Of a DNA stretch of 64,000 bases, positions 46,466-56,265 are shown in pieces. Origin of the DNA: Pseudomonas sp. WJP1 (GTDB lineage: Bacteria; Pseudomonadota; Gammaproteobacteria; Pseudomonadales; Pseudomonadaceae); NCBI RefSeq assembly GCF_028471945.1, contig NZ_CP110128.1, positions 794,501 through 858,500 on the forward strand, read 5' to 3'. Below the pieces are notes generated by a model. It saw nothing but the letters and a program-made list of their open reading frames with translations. It was not told the origin of the DNA and searched no databases. Made by a program: the position numbers and the translations under genes. How positions within the stretch are numbered: position 1 is the stretch's first letter; the number at the start of each line of letters is the position of its first letter.

Positions 46466-47433
46466 TACGCCACCTCCTGGTTCAGCGGGTAGAAGCAGCG
46501 GGCGAGGCTGTGGCTTTTCGGATCAAGGGCTGGACGCTGCACGCGGCAGTTTTCCTGCACGTAGGGGCAGCGCGGCGACAGCAGGCAGCCCTGCGGACGG
46601 TCGTAGCGACCCGGGACGATGCCCGGCAGGGTCGACAGGCGCGAGGCGCCCAGGCTGTGTTCCGGAATCGCCTTGAGCAGCGCTTCGCTGTACGGGTGTG
46701 CCGGGATGTCGAACAGTTGCGGCACCTGGCCGACTTCGACCGCTTGCCCTGCGTACATCACGCACACGCGCTGGGCGGTTTCGGCCACCACGGCGAGGTC
46801 GTGGGTGATCAGCACCAGGCCCATGTTCTGTTCTTTCTGCAACGCCAGCAGCAGGTCCATGATCTGCGCCTGGATCGTTACGTCGAGGGCAGTGGTCGGT
46901 TCGTCGGCGATCAGCAGTTTCGGTTCGCCGGCAATCGCCATGGCGATCGCGACACGCTGGCTCATACCACCGGACAGTTGGTGCGGGTAGGCGTCCATAC
47001 GGCTGGCGGCGCCCGGGATTTCCACTTTTTCCAAGAGTTCGATGGCGCGTTTGCGCGCTTGCTTGCCGGACATTTTCAAGTGCAGGCGCAGCACTTCCTC
47101 GATCTGGAAACCGACGGTGTAGCTCGGGTTCAGCGCGGTCATCGGATCCTGGAAGACCATGGACAGGTCTTTACCGACGATTTGCCGACGCTGGCGATTG
47201 TTGAGCTTGAGCATGTCCTTGCCGTCAAAGCTGAGCGAGTCGGCGGTGACGATGCCTGGATGTTCGATCAGGCCCATCAGCGCCATCATGGTCACGGATT
47301 TACCCGAACCCGACTCGCCAACGATGGCCAGCACTTCGCCCTTGTCGACTTTCAGGTCGAGGCCATCGACCACGGGCGTAGCGTTCTTGTCGCCGAAGCG
47401 AACGTTGAGATTCTTGATTTCTAGCAGTGACAT
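46465..47433 (-). CDS. dppD: Dipeptide ABC transporter ATPase DppD
   Basis: 322 aa. Walker [10 protein letters not shown], signature [14 protein letters not shown], Walker [14 protein letters not shown]-terminal Cys-rich [17 protein letters not shown] 47433 has GAGGAGA upstream; the open frame extends 20 codons further without support. Fourth gene in the operon. Confidence 0.95.
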   Translation of the reverse strand: MSLLEIKNLNVRFGDKNATPVVDGLDLKVDKGEVLAIVGESGSGKSVTMMALMGLIEHPGIVTADSLSFDGKDMLKLNNRQRRQIVGKDLSMVFQDPMTALNPSYTVGFQIEEVLRLHLKMSGKQARKRAIELLEKVEIPGAASRMDAYPHQLSGGMSQRVAIAMAIAGEPKLLIADEPTTALDVTIQAQIMDLLLALQKEQNMGLVLITHDLAVVAETAQRVCVMYAGQAVEVGQVPQLFDIPAHPYSEALLKAIPEHSLGASRLSTLPGIVPGRYDRPQGCLLSPRCPYVQENCRVQRPALDPKSHSLARCFYPLNQEVA

Positions 47434-47443
47434 GGGAATCTCC

Positions 47444-48370
47444 TCAGGCGGCGTTCTTGAGTTTCGGGTCCAGCGCGTCGCGCAGGCCGTCACCCATCAA
47501 GTTGATTGCCAGCACGCTGAGCAAAATGGTCAAACCAGGCAGACTGACTACCCACCAGGCGCGTTCGATGTAGTCGCGGGCCGAGGCCAGCATGGTGCCC
47601 CACTCAGGGGTTGGCGGTTGTACGCCAAGGCCGAGGAAGCCCAGGGCGGCGGCATCGAGAATCGCCGAGGAAAAGCTCAGGGTGGCCTGTACGATCAACG
47701 GTGCCATGCAGTTGGGCAGCACGGTGACGAACATCAGGCGCGGCAGGCCGGCACCAGCCAGGCGCGCGGCGGTTACGTAGTCGCGGTTCAGCTCGCCCAT
47801 GACCGCAGCGCGGGTCAGGCGCACATAGGACGGCAGGGACACCACGGCGATGGCGATCACGGTGTTGATCAGGCCAGGGCCGAGGATGGCGACGATCGCC
47901 ACGGCCAGCAGCAGGGACGGCAGGGCCAGCATGATGTCCATCAGGCGCATGATGGTCGGGCCGACGGCTTTGGGGAAGAAACCGGCGAGCAGGCCCAGCA
48001 GGATCCCCGGGATCAGCGACATCACCACCGACGACAAACCGATCAGCAGCGACAGGCGCGAGCCCTGGATCAGGCGCGACAGCAGGTCGCGACCCAGTTC
48101 ATCGGTACCCAGCAGGAACTGGATCTGCCCACCTTCCAGCCAGGCTGGCGGGGTGAGCAGGAAGTCGCGGTACTGCTCGCTCGGGTCATGGGGCGCAACC
48201 CACGGGGCGAAGATGGCGCAGAAAATCACCAGCAGCATGAACATCAGGCCGGCAACGGCACCTTTGTTCTTGGAAAACGCTTGCCAGAATTCTTTGTACG
48301 GCGACGGGTACAGCAGGCTTTGATCCACGGCGGAAGTGGCGGTGGCTACTGAGGATGTTGGAGTGCTCAT
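47444..48370 (-). CDS. dppC: Dipeptide ABC transporter permease DppC
   Basis: 308 aa. About six membrane helices and the EAA-like loop [26 protein letters not shown] near the middle. ATG 48370 is chosen for family length (the frame is open upstream by 52 codons overlapping dppB); GAGGT lies before it. Forms the channel with DppB. Confidence 0.94.
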   Translation of the reverse strand: MSTPTSSVATATSAVDQSLLYPSPYKEFWQAFSKNKGAVAGLMFMLLVIFCAIFAPWVAPHDPSEQYRDFLLTPPAWLEGGQIQFLLGTDELGRDLLSRLIQGSRLSLLIGLSSVVMSLIPGILLGLLAGFFPKAVGPTIMRLMDIMLALPSLLLAVAIVAILGPGLINTVIAIAVVSLPSYVRLTRAAVMGELNRDYVTAARLAGAGLPRLMFVTVLPNCMAPLIVQATLSFSSAILDAAALGFLGLGVQPPTPEWGTMLASARDYIERAWWVVSLPGLTILLSVLAINLMGDGLRDALDPKLKNAA

Positions 48371-48381
48371 GGGTATTGACC

Positions 48382-49392
48382 TCAGCGCTGATGACGGATG
48401 CGTGGGTTGGCAAAGCCGTAGAGGATGTCCACTACGAAGTTGACCAGAATCACCAGGCAGGCGATTAACAGGATGCCGTTTTGCACGACCGGGTAGTCCC
48501 GGGCGCCAATGGCTTCGATCAGCCATTTGCCGATGCCCGGCCAGGAGAAGATGGTTTCGGTCAGGACCGCACCGGCCAGCAGAGTGCCGACTTGCAGGCC
48601 GACCACGGTCAATACCGGAATCAGCGCGTTGCGCAGGCCGTGCACGAACACCACGCGCGACGGCGACAGGCCCTTGGCCTTGGCGGTACGGATGTAGTCT
48701 TCACGCAGCACTTCGAGCATCGACGAACGGGTCATCCGCGCGATCACCGCCAGCGGAATGGTGCCGAGCACGATGGCCGGCAGGATCAGGTGGTGCAGCG
48801 CATCGAGGAACGCGCCGACGTCATCGGCCAGCAGCGTATCGATCAGCATGAAGCCGGTGCGCGGCTCGATGTCATAGAGCAGGTCGATCCGCCCGGAGAC
48901 CGGGGTCCAGCCCAGGGAGACCGAGAAGAACATGATCAGGATCAGGCCCCACCAGAAGATCGGCATCGAGTATCCCGCGAGGGAGATGCCCATCACTCCA
49001 TGGTCGAACAGGGACCCTCGCTTGAGTGCCGCGATCACCCCGGCCAGCAGGCCCAGGATACCGGCGAACAACAGGGCGGCCATGGACAGTTCCAGGGTCG
49101 CGGGGAATAGGGAGGTGAACTCGTTCCAGACGCTTTCACGGGTACGCAGGGATTCCCCGAGATCGCCGTGGGCCAGTTTACCGATGTAATCCAGGTACTG
49201 GGCATACAGGGGTTTGTTCAGACCAAGGCGTTCCATTGCCTGAGCGTGCATTTCCGGGTCGACTCTGCGTTCGCCCATCATGACTTCCACGGGGTCGCCA
49301 GGGATCATGCGAATCAACGCGAACGTCAGCAAGGTGATGCCGAAGAACGTGGGGATCAGTAACCCCAGTCGGCGGGCAATAAAACTAAACAT
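48382..49392 (-). CDS. dppB: Dipeptide ABC transporter permease DppB
   Basis: 336 aa. MFSFIARRLGLLIPTFFGIT start, about six helices, and the EAA loop LREDYIRTAKAKGLSPSRVVFVH typical of peptide permeases. It lies 72 bases after the binding-protein gene, with a hairpin in between. Confidence 0.95.
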   Translation of the reverse strand: MFSFIARRLGLLIPTFFGITLLTFALIRMIPGDPVEVMMGERRVDPEMHAQAMERLGLNKPLYAQYLDYIGKLAHGDLGESLRTRESVWNEFTSLFPATLELSMAALLFAGILGLLAGVIAALKRGSLFDHGVMGISLAGYSMPIFWWGLILIMFFSVSLGWTPVSGRIDLLYDIEPRTGFMLIDTLLADDVGAFLDALHHLILPAIVLGTIPLAVIARMTRSSMLEVLREDYIRTAKAKGLSPSRVVFVHGLRNALIPVLTVVGLQVGTLLAGAVLTETIFSWPGIGKWLIEAIGARDYPVVQNGILLIACLVILVNFVVDILYGFANPRIRHQR

Positions 49393-49425
49393 CGTAAGGT
49401 GTACCTCATCAGCCGGTTAGGCGTG

Positions 49426-49454
49426 CCCGGCATGCCTGGGTCAGGGATGCCGGG
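49426..49454 (-). promoter_or_regulatory. Intercistronic hairpin between dppA and dppB
   Basis: CCCGGCAT-G-CCTG-GGT-CAGG-G-ATGCCGGG: 8 bp plus 4 bp separated by a single mismatch, no T-run. It lies right after the binding-protein gene, where such hairpins commonly stabilise the abundant upstream message. Confidence 0.6.
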
Positions 49455-49464
49455 AGTTTCTTAT

Positions 49465-51060
49465 CTACTTCACCTGGGTGGTGGCGAAGTTATTGGTGGT
49501 GAGCGGGCTAATTTGGTAGCCCTCTACGTTGTTGCGCATTGCTGTGAACATTCTAGTGTGCGCCAGGCTGATCCATGGCTGGTCCTGGTTAAAGATAACC
49601 TGTGCCTGTTCGTACAGCGCTGCACGCTCGGCCGGGTCGGTTTTTTCCCGGGCCTGGTCAAGCAGGGCCTGGAATTTTTCATTGCACCAGCGAGCGTAGT
49701 TTTCGCCGTTCTTCGCCGCCTCGCAACTGAGCATAGGCGTCAAGAAGTTATCCGGGTCGCCGTTATCGCCCGCCCATCCGGCGGAAACCATATCGTGCTC
49801 GCCGTTTTTCGCGCGCTTGAGCATTTCGCCCCACTCCATGACGCGGATGTCGATCTTGATCCCGACCTTGGCCAGGTCGGCCTGCATCATCTGCGCGCCG
49901 AGCATCGGGTTGGGGTTGGTCGCACCACCGCCGTTGCGGGTGAACAGGGTGAACACGGTACCTTCCGGTACGCCGGCTTCCTTGAGCAGGGCGCGGGCCT
50001 TGTCCAGATCGCGGGTCGGGTTCTTCAGGTCGTGGTTGTAGCCCAGCAGGGTGTCCGGGAACGGATTGACCGCAGCGGTGGCATTGCCTTTGCCGAACAG
50101 CGCGTTGACGGCCGCTTCCTTGTCGAAGGCGATGTCGATGGCTTTACGTACGCGCACGTCACTCAGGTATTTGTGCTGGGTGTTGATGGCGATGTACGCG
50201 ACGGTCATCGCGTTCAGTTCATCGACCTTCAGCTTGGTGTCTTTCTTGATGCTCGGGATGTCATCCGGCTTCGGATACAGCGCGACCTGGCATTCGTTGG
50301 CCTTGAGCTTCTGCAGGCGCACGTTGTTGTCGGTGGCGATGGCCAGGATCAGCGAATCAGCCGGCGGCTTGCCACGGAAATAGTCCGGGTTGGCCTTGAA
50401 GCGAACCTGGGCGTCCTTGTTGTAACGCTGGAAGACAAACGGACCGGTGCCGATCGGCTTGTTGTTCAGGTCGCCAGTCTTGTTGGCCTTGAGCAGCTGG
50501 TCGGCGTATTCGGCAGGGTAGATCGAGGAGAACGCCATGGCGATGTCAGCCAAAAACGGCGCTTCGCGGCGGGTCAGGGTGAACTTGACCGTGTTGTCGT
50601 CGACTTTTTCGACGTTTTTCAGCAGTTCCTTGAAGCCCATGCTTTCAAAGTACGGGAAGCCCACGCTCGACAGTTTGTGCCATGGGTGGTTCGGGTCCAG
50701 CTGACGCTGGAAGCTCCAGACCACGTCGTCGGCATTCATGTCGCGGGTCGGCTTGAAGTATTCAGTGGTGTGAAACTTGACGCCTTTGCGCAGGTGGAAT
50801 GTGTAGGTCAGACCGTCTTCGCTAATGGCCCAGGATTCGGCCAGTGCCGGAATCACATCAGTGGTGCCGGGCTTGAAGTCCGCCAGGCGATTGAAGATGG
50901 TTTCGGCCACCGCGTCGGCTGTGACTGCAGTTGTGTACTGGACCATGTCGAAGCCTTCGGGGCTGGCTTCGGTGCAGACCACCAGCGGCTTGGCCGATAC
51001 ACCCACCGCGACACTCAGCAAGGCGGCCGCGATGGCCGCACGTAGGGGAAGCATTTTCAT
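49465..51060 (-). CDS. dppA: Periplasmic dipeptide-binding protein (DppA, copy 1)
   Basis: 531 aa solute-binding protein, family 5. Signal peptide MKMLPLRAAIAAALLSVAVGVSA; mature start KPLVVCTEASPEGFDMVQYT. RKGVKFHTTEYFKPTRDMNADD is the family signature region. ATG 51060 follows AGAGGG. It is the copy closest to dppBCDF and probably their main partner; its N-terminal mature sequence is the most like E. coli DppA of the three. Confidence 0.93.
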   Translation of the reverse strand: MKMLPLRAAIAAALLSVAVGVSAKPLVVCTEASPEGFDMVQYTTAVTADAVAETIFNRLADFKPGTTDVIPALAESWAISEDGLTYTFHLRKGVKFHTTEYFKPTRDMNADDVVWSFQRQLDPNHPWHKLSSVGFPYFESMGFKELLKNVEKVDDNTVKFTLTRREAPFLADIAMAFSSIYPAEYADQLLKANKTGDLNNKPIGTGPFVFQRYNKDAQVRFKANPDYFRGKPPADSLILAIATDNNVRLQKLKANECQVALYPKPDDIPSIKKDTKLKVDELNAMTVAYIAINTQHKYLSDVRVRKAIDIAFDKEAAVNALFGKGNATAAVNPFPDTLLGYNHDLKNPTRDLDKARALLKEAGVPEGTVFTLFTRNGGGATNPNPMLGAQMMQADLAKVGIKIDIRVMEWGEMLKRAKNGEHDMVSAGWAGDNGDPDNFLTPMLSCEAAKNGENYARWCNEKFQALLDQAREKTDPAERAALYEQAQVIFNQDQPWISLAHTRMFTAMRNNVEGYQISPLTTNNFATTQVK

Positions 51061-51087
51061 CAAGAACCCTCTGCAATCGGTTAAAGG

Positions 51088-51131
51088 ACAAAAGCCGAAC
51101 GGCTGACTCTTCGTGGAATCAGCCGTTTGGC
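51088..51131 (-). terminator. Intrinsic terminator between opdP and dppA
   Basis: 13-bp stem GCCGAACGGCTGA / TCAGCCGTTTGGC (one mismatch), 12-nt loop. On the minus strand it is followed by TTTTGTCC. It lies right after the opdP stop codon. Confidence 0.7.
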
Positions 51132-51138
51132 CGGTGCA

Positions 51139-52557
51139 TTACAGAATGTTGAACGGAACGGTGGTCACAAGACGGAACTCGTTGATGCTGCCATCCAGCT
51201 GGTTTTCACTGGCACGGTGCGCGGTGTAGGTCGCGCGTACGGTCGTTGCCTTGAGCGGACCGCTCTGTACGGCGTAGGAAGCACCGATGCCGTATTCGTA
51301 GTGATGTTCGCCGTCCATCGTCAGCACGCTGTCGTAGGCGCCGCCTTTGTAATGCGTACCGTCAATACCCCAGCCGCGAGCCTGGTAGATATTGAACTTC
51401 AGGCCTGGTACACCGTATTCGGCCATGTTCAGGCCGTAGGCGATCTGGAAGGACTTCTCGTTCGGGCTGTTGAAGTCCGACAGCAGGGAGTTGGCCAGGT
51501 AGATGCCGTTGGTTTCGTGCAGGTAGTCGAAGTACTCGTTACCGTTCACTTCCTGGTAGGAGAACGTCAGGCTGTGGGCCTGATGAGTCAGCCCGAACGA
51601 CAGGGAGTAGGTGTCGTTGTCAATCTGGCCCAGTTTCGCTTTACCTTCGTCGACGGTCTTGTAGTAGTTCAGGCCAGTAGTCAGGCTCAATACCGAACTG
51701 TCACCCAACACGTGAGTGGCGCCGAAATAGTACTGGTTCCACATGTCTTCGGCCTGGGTACCCCACAGGCTGGTGGTCAGGCTGGCGAGTGGCTGGTAAG
51801 TAATACCAGCGGTGTACACGTGATCGATTTCGATAATCTCGTCAGCGTATTCGGAGCGGAATTTACGCTGGCTTTCTTCGGTGCGTGGCGAGTTGCGGTC
51901 GAACGTGGCCAAGTCAAACGTCAGGTTTTCCAGTTCTTCGCTGTGCAGGCTTACGCCCTGAAAGCTGGAAGGCAGGGCACGGTTGCCGATTACATCGACC
52001 ATCGGGCTGCTGAAGTTTTGACGACCAGCAGTCAATGTGGTGTTCGAGAAGCGTGCCTTGACGTTAGCCAGGCCCAGTTTGCTCCACTGGCCAACTGCAT
52101 CGCCGCCATCGTGGGTCAGGGTACGGTTGTTACCCGCCTTGACGCGGCCTGGTTCTGGAGCGCCGCCGTTACCGGACGCCAGGTCCTTGCGATCCTGGTC
52201 CAGGGCGATGGCGTTGTAGACCGCGGCCTCGGTGCTGAAGCCAACTGTGCCTTCGGTGAAGCCCGAGTTGTACTTGAAGATGGTGCCCTGAACCCAGTTG
52301 ATACGGCGATCCGTATCGAGCAGTACGCCGTCTTTTTTGTATTTGAAGTGCGCGCCACGCTTCAGCTGTTCGTTGGCGTACCAGTTACGGGTCGTGCCGG
52401 TGATCGACTGGCCTTCGACGAAACCCGTGGCTTCACTTTGAGCACTTTTCTCTTTCACGGTAACCGGGGTGAACGCCTGGCTCTGGCTTTCAGCGTAAGC
52501 CGTGGCGGTTACGCTGCTGATGGCCAGGGCCAGTATCGCGGTGCTGCTCAGTTTCAT
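51139..52557 (-). CDS. opdP: OprD-family outer-membrane porin, probably OpdP
   Basis: 472 aa. Signal peptide MKLSSTAILALAISSVTATAYA; an 18-strand barrel is expected, with typical OprD motifs such as FVEGQSITGTTRNWYANE, TTLTAGRQNFSSPMVDVIGN and the C-terminal FRLVTTVPFNIL ending. OpdP in P. aeruginosa takes up glycine-glutamate and carbapenems; assignment here rests on its position beside the dpp genes. AAGGAG lies upstream. Confidence 0.88.
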   Translation of the reverse strand: MKLSSTAILALAISSVTATAYAESQSQAFTPVTVKEKSAQSEATGFVEGQSITGTTRNWYANEQLKRGAHFKYKKDGVLLDTDRRINWVQGTIFKYNSGFTEGTVGFSTEAAVYNAIALDQDRKDLASGNGGAPEPGRVKAGNNRTLTHDGGDAVGQWSKLGLANVKARFSNTTLTAGRQNFSSPMVDVIGNRALPSSFQGVSLHSEELENLTFDLATFDRNSPRTEESQRKFRSEYADEIIEIDHVYTAGITYQPLASLTTSLWGTQAEDMWNQYYFGATHVLGDSSVLSLTTGLNYYKTVDEGKAKLGQIDNDTYSLSFGLTHQAHSLTFSYQEVNGNEYFDYLHETNGIYLANSLLSDFNSPNEKSFQIAYGLNMAEYGVPGLKFNIYQARGWGIDGTHYKGGAYDSVLTMDGEHHYEYGIGASYAVQSGPLKATTVRATYTAHRASENQLDGSINEFRLVTTVPFNIL

Positions 52558-52692
52558 GGGTGAAGCTCCTTACTTTCTATTATTAATGCCGGCCTTTTTT
52601 GGTGGTTCGGCTATTTGCTTTGGAACTCTTGCACGCATCGCAAACGTTTGCTGGATGCCGGATTGGCGAATTACGGCAATACGCTTGCGTGA

Positions 52693-52707
52693 GGGCGCAA
52701 TGCGCCC
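52693..52707 (-). promoter_or_regulatory. Hairpin between binding-protein copy 2 and opdP
   Basis: GGGCGC-AAT-GCGCCC, a perfect 6-bp GC stem in the 173-base gap, without a T-run. Confidence 0.45.
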
Positions 52708-52730
52708 CCAGCGTTTTCAGCTACACGGTT

Positions 52731-54332
52731 TTATTTTTCGATGCTGACACCCGAGAAAACGTTGCGACCGAAAGGGCTGACCTTGAACCCTTCGATTTTG
52801 GCGCTCAATGGCTGGTTGACCGTCGAGTGGGCGACCGGCGTGATCGGTACCTGCTGCTTGAGGTATTGCTGCGCCTGTTTGTAGAGCACGGTGCGCTGGT
52901 CGCGGTCGGTCACGACCTTGGCCTGCTTGATCAGCTTGTCGTAAGCCGGATCACACCACATGGAGTAGTTGTTGCCACCGATGGCATCGCAGCTGTACAG
53001 GGTGCCGAGCCAGTTGTCCGGGTCACCGTTGTCACCGGTCCAGCCGATCAGGCTGATGTCGTGCTCACCGTTCTTGGTGCGCTTGATGTACTCGCCCCAT
53101 TCATAGCTGACGATCTTGACCTTGAGGCCGATCTTCGCCCAGTCAGCCTGGAGCATTTCGGCCATCAATTTGGCGTTGGGGTTGTAGGGGCGCTGTACGG
53201 GCATGGCCCACAGGGTGATTTCGGTGCCTTCTTTCACGCCGGCAGCCTTGAGCAGTTCCTTGGCTTTTTCCGGGTTGTAGGCGGCGTCCTTGATGGTGTC
53301 ATCGTAGGACCATTGGGTCGGCGGCATGGCGTTGACCGCCAGTTGCCCAGCGCCCTGGTAAACGGCGTTGAGAATGCCTTGCTTGTTCACCGCCATGTCC
53401 AGCGCCTGACGCACTTCGAGCTGGTCGAATGGCTTGTGACGCACGTTATAGGCGATGTAGCCCAGGTTGAAACCGGGCTTTTCGATTAATTGCAGCGCAG
53501 GATCGTTCTTCAGCGCGGTCACGTCGGCGGGGCGCGGGTGCAGGGTGATCTGGCACTCATTGGCCTTGAGCTTCTGCACGCGCACCGAGGCGTCGGTGTT
53601 GATGGCGAAAATCAGGTTGTCGAGCTTGACCCGGCTCGGGTCCCAGTAATGCTTGTTGCCGGTGTAACGGATGTTCGAGTCTTTCTGGTAACTCTTGAAC
53701 ACGAACGGTCCGGTGCCGATGGGCTTCTGGTTGATGTCGCTCGGCTTGCCTTCGGCGAGCAGCTTGTCGGCGTACTCGGCGGAGAGAATCGCGGCAAAGC
53801 TCATGGCGATGTTCTGGATGAACGCGGCGTCGACGCTGTTTAGCGTCATGACCACGGTCAGCGGCCCGGTCTTTTCGACCTTGGCGATGTTCTTGTTCAG
53901 GCTCATCCCGTTGAAATACGGGAATTCGGTCGGGTAAGCCTTACGGAAAGGTTGTTGCGGGTCGAGCATGCGATTGAACGTGAACAGCACGTCATCGGCG
54001 TTGAAGTCGCGAGTCGGTGTGAAGTACTTGGTTGTATGAAACTTCACCCCCGGGCGCAGGTGAAAGGTGTATGCGAGGCCGTCCTCGGAAATATCCCAAC
54101 TGGTGGCCAGGCCCGGTACGACATTGGTCGAGCCTTTTTCAAACTCTGCCAGGCGGTTATACAGCGGTTCGGCGGCGTCGTTATCGGTCGCGGTGGTGTA
54201 CTGCGCGGTGTCGAAGCCGGCGGGGCTGCCTTCGGAGCAGAACACCAGGCTGTTGGAGGCGGCCTGGCTCATGGACGTGGCGGCCAAGAGGCCAGTGCCC
54301 AGCAATGCGGATAAAACCAAGGTATGGCGCAT
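52731..54332 (-). CDS. Periplasmic peptide-binding protein (copy 2)
   Basis: 533 aa, family 5 solute-binding protein. Signal peptide MRHTLVLSALLGTGLLAATSMSQA, mature start ASNSLVFCSEGSPAGFD. Much closer to copy 3 than to copy 1; long stretches such as GAGQLAVNAMPPTQWSYD and LWAMPVQRPYNPNAKLMAEM are shared by copies 2 and 3. It corresponds to the DppA paralogues of P. aeruginosa, which give the one DppBCDF transporter a broader peptide range. Confidence 0.92.
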   Translation of the reverse strand: MRHTLVLSALLGTGLLAATSMSQAASNSLVFCSEGSPAGFDTAQYTTATDNDAAEPLYNRLAEFEKGSTNVVPGLATSWDISEDGLAYTFHLRPGVKFHTTKYFTPTRDFNADDVLFTFNRMLDPQQPFRKAYPTEFPYFNGMSLNKNIAKVEKTGPLTVVMTLNSVDAAFIQNIAMSFAAILSAEYADKLLAEGKPSDINQKPIGTGPFVFKSYQKDSNIRYTGNKHYWDPSRVKLDNLIFAINTDASVRVQKLKANECQITLHPRPADVTALKNDPALQLIEKPGFNLGYIAYNVRHKPFDQLEVRQALDMAVNKQGILNAVYQGAGQLAVNAMPPTQWSYDDTIKDAAYNPEKAKELLKAAGVKEGTEITLWAMPVQRPYNPNAKLMAEMLQADWAKIGLKVKIVSYEWGEYIKRTKNGEHDISLIGWTGDNGDPDNWLGTLYSCDAIGGNNYSMWCDPAYDKLIKQAKVVTDRDQRTVLYKQAQQYLKQQVPITPVAHSTVNQPLSAKIEGFKVSPFGRNVFSGVSIEK

Positions 54333-54423
54333 GACGCTCTCTCTTGTTCAGTGTTGTGACAATGAGCCTTCGTCCCGTGCGCAGACGGGGAGGCTTCACT
54401 GGTTTCCAGCCATGGCGTGCAGC

Positions 54424-54485
54424 AAAAAAAAACCGAGGACCCACGCATTAGCTGGTCAGATCCCGACGGTATGTACCGTGGGTCC
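54424..54485 (-). terminator. Terminator or attenuator ahead of binding-protein copy 2
   Basis: 9-bp arms GGACCCACG (54437-54445) and CGTGGGTCC (54477-54485) around a 31-nt loop. On the minus strand, the stem is followed by TCGG and then nine T. It lies about 90 bases before the copy 2 start codon, in a 307-base gap without genes. Confidence 0.65.
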
Positions 54486-54602
54486 GGCAGTAAATACGAA
54501 AAGTCCGAAAGACTTGTGGGAAAAGACGACGCGTCCTGGCGCTCTGCTGTAGTCAGCGGGCGATTTGGATGTAGGTAATTTCCTGCTTTCTCGGTAGGCA
54601 AC

Positions 54603-54633
54603 GTAACGGCGACGTCATGAACGTCGCCGTTAC
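54603..54633 (-). promoter_or_regulatory. Strong hairpin right after binding-protein copy 3
   Basis: Perfect 13-bp stem GTAACGGCGACGT / ACGTCGCCGTTAC with loop CATGA, 7 bases beyond the stop codon; no T-run follows, so message stabiliser is as likely as terminator. Confidence 0.7.
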
Positions 54634-54639
54634 CCAACC

Positions 54640-56265
54640 TTATTTGCTGACGCTGACGCCGTAGAAGGAGTTCAAGCCAAACGGGCTGATCTTGAAGTCC
54701 TGCACATTGGCGCGCATGGGTTGGAACACCGTCGAGTGAGCGATAGGTGTCATTGGCGTCTGATCTTTAAGGATGTGTTGCGCCTGCTTGTACAGTTCGG
54801 TGCGCTTGCCTTGATCCGAAGTGCGCTTGGCTTGCTTGACGATGTCGTCAAACGGCTTGTAGCACCACTTCGAGAAGTTGTTGCCTTCCAGCGAGTCGCA
54901 ACCGAACAGCACGTTCAGCCAGTTGTCGGGATCACCATTGTCGCCGCTCCAGCCAATCAGCATCGCCTGGTTCTCGCCGCCTTTGGAGCGCTTGATGTAC
55001 TCGCCCCACTCGTAGCTCTGGATCTTGACCTTGAGACCGACTTTCGCCCAGTCGGACTGCAGCATTTCTGCCATCAGCTTGGCGTTCGGGTTATACGGAC
55101 GCTGTACCGGCATGGCCCAGAGAACGATTTCGGTGCCGTCTTTCACGCCAGCTTCCTTGAGCAGCTCTTTGGCTTTCTCAGGGTTGTACGGCGCATCCTT
55201 GATGGTGGTGTCGTAGGACCACTGGGTCGGCGGCATGGCGTTGACGGCCAGTTGGCCAGCGCCCTGGTACACGGAGTCGATGATCTGTTGCTTGTTGACC
55301 GCCATGTCCAGTGCCTGACGCACTTTCAGTTGGGCCAGCGGGTTTGGCTCGTTGCTGCCCTTGACCTTATCCATCACGTTGTAGGCGATGTAGCCCAGGT
55401 TGAAACCTGCCTGGTCAGGCAGCTTCAGGGTCTTGTCTTCGCGCAGCGCTTTCAGGTCGGCCGGACGAGGGAACAGGGTGACCTGGCACTCGTTCTTCTT
55501 CAGCTTTTGGATACGTACCGACGGGTCGGTGGTGATGGCGAAGATCAGGTTGTCGATCTTGACGTCGTCTGGCTTCCAGTAGTCCTTGTTCCCGGTGTAG
55601 CGGATGTTGGAATCTTTCTGGTAGCTCTTGAACACGAACGGACCAGTGCCGACCGGCTTCTGGTTGATGTCGGCAGCCTTGCCTTCTTTCAGCAGCTGGG
55701 CTGCGTATTCGGCGGACTGGATCGAAGCAAAGCTCATCGCCATGTTCTGGATGAACGCGGCATCAACGTCTTTGAGGGTGAACTTGACGGTTTTGTCGTC
55801 GACTTTATCGATCTTGGTGATGTTGGTGTCCATCCCCATGTCGGTGAAGTACGGGAATTCGGTCGGGTACGCTTTGCGGAACGGGTCATCCTTGTTAATC
55901 ATGCGATTAAAGGTGAACAGCACGTCGTCGGCGTTGAACTCACGAGTCGGCTTGAAATACGGGGTGGTGTGGAACTTGACGCCTTCGCGCAGGTGGAAGG
56001 TGTAGGTCAGGCCGTCAGTGGAGACGTCCCAGCTGGTCGCCAGGCCAGGAATTACGGCGGTACCGCCGCGCTCGAACTGGGTCAGGCGGTTGAACATGGT
56101 TTCGGCAGAGGCGTCGAAGTCGGTTCCGGTGGTGTATTGACCTGGATCGAAACCGGCCGGGCTCCCTTCGGAGCAGAACACCAGGTTAGTCGCAGCTTGA
56201 GCGAACGGTGCACTAGCCAACAGGCTGGCGCCGACTAAAAACGGAATGACCGCGTGTTTAAGCAT
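54640..56265 (-). CDS. Periplasmic peptide-binding protein (copy 3)
   Basis: 541 aa, family 5. Signal peptide MLKHAVIPFLVGASLLASAP to FAQA, mature start ATNLVFCSEGSPAGFDPGQYTT. ATG 56265 follows GAGG and gives the usual length; the frame is open 43 more codons upstream. It contains a short insertion (VKGSNEPNPLAQ) absent from copy 2. First gene of the dpp region in the direction of transcription, with a long 5' gap. Confidence 0.92.
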   Translation of the reverse strand: MLKHAVIPFLVGASLLASAPFAQAATNLVFCSEGSPAGFDPGQYTTGTDFDASAETMFNRLTQFERGGTAVIPGLATSWDVSTDGLTYTFHLREGVKFHTTPYFKPTREFNADDVLFTFNRMINKDDPFRKAYPTEFPYFTDMGMDTNITKIDKVDDKTVKFTLKDVDAAFIQNMAMSFASIQSAEYAAQLLKEGKAADINQKPVGTGPFVFKSYQKDSNIRYTGNKDYWKPDDVKIDNLIFAITTDPSVRIQKLKKNECQVTLFPRPADLKALREDKTLKLPDQAGFNLGYIAYNVMDKVKGSNEPNPLAQLKVRQALDMAVNKQQIIDSVYQGAGQLAVNAMPPTQWSYDTTIKDAPYNPEKAKELLKEAGVKDGTEIVLWAMPVQRPYNPNAKLMAEMLQSDWAKVGLKVKIQSYEWGEYIKRSKGGENQAMLIGWSGDNGDPDNWLNVLFGCDSLEGNNFSKWCYKPFDDIVKQAKRTSDQGKRTELYKQAQHILKDQTPMTPIAHSTVFQPMRANVQDFKISPFGLNSFYGVSVSK

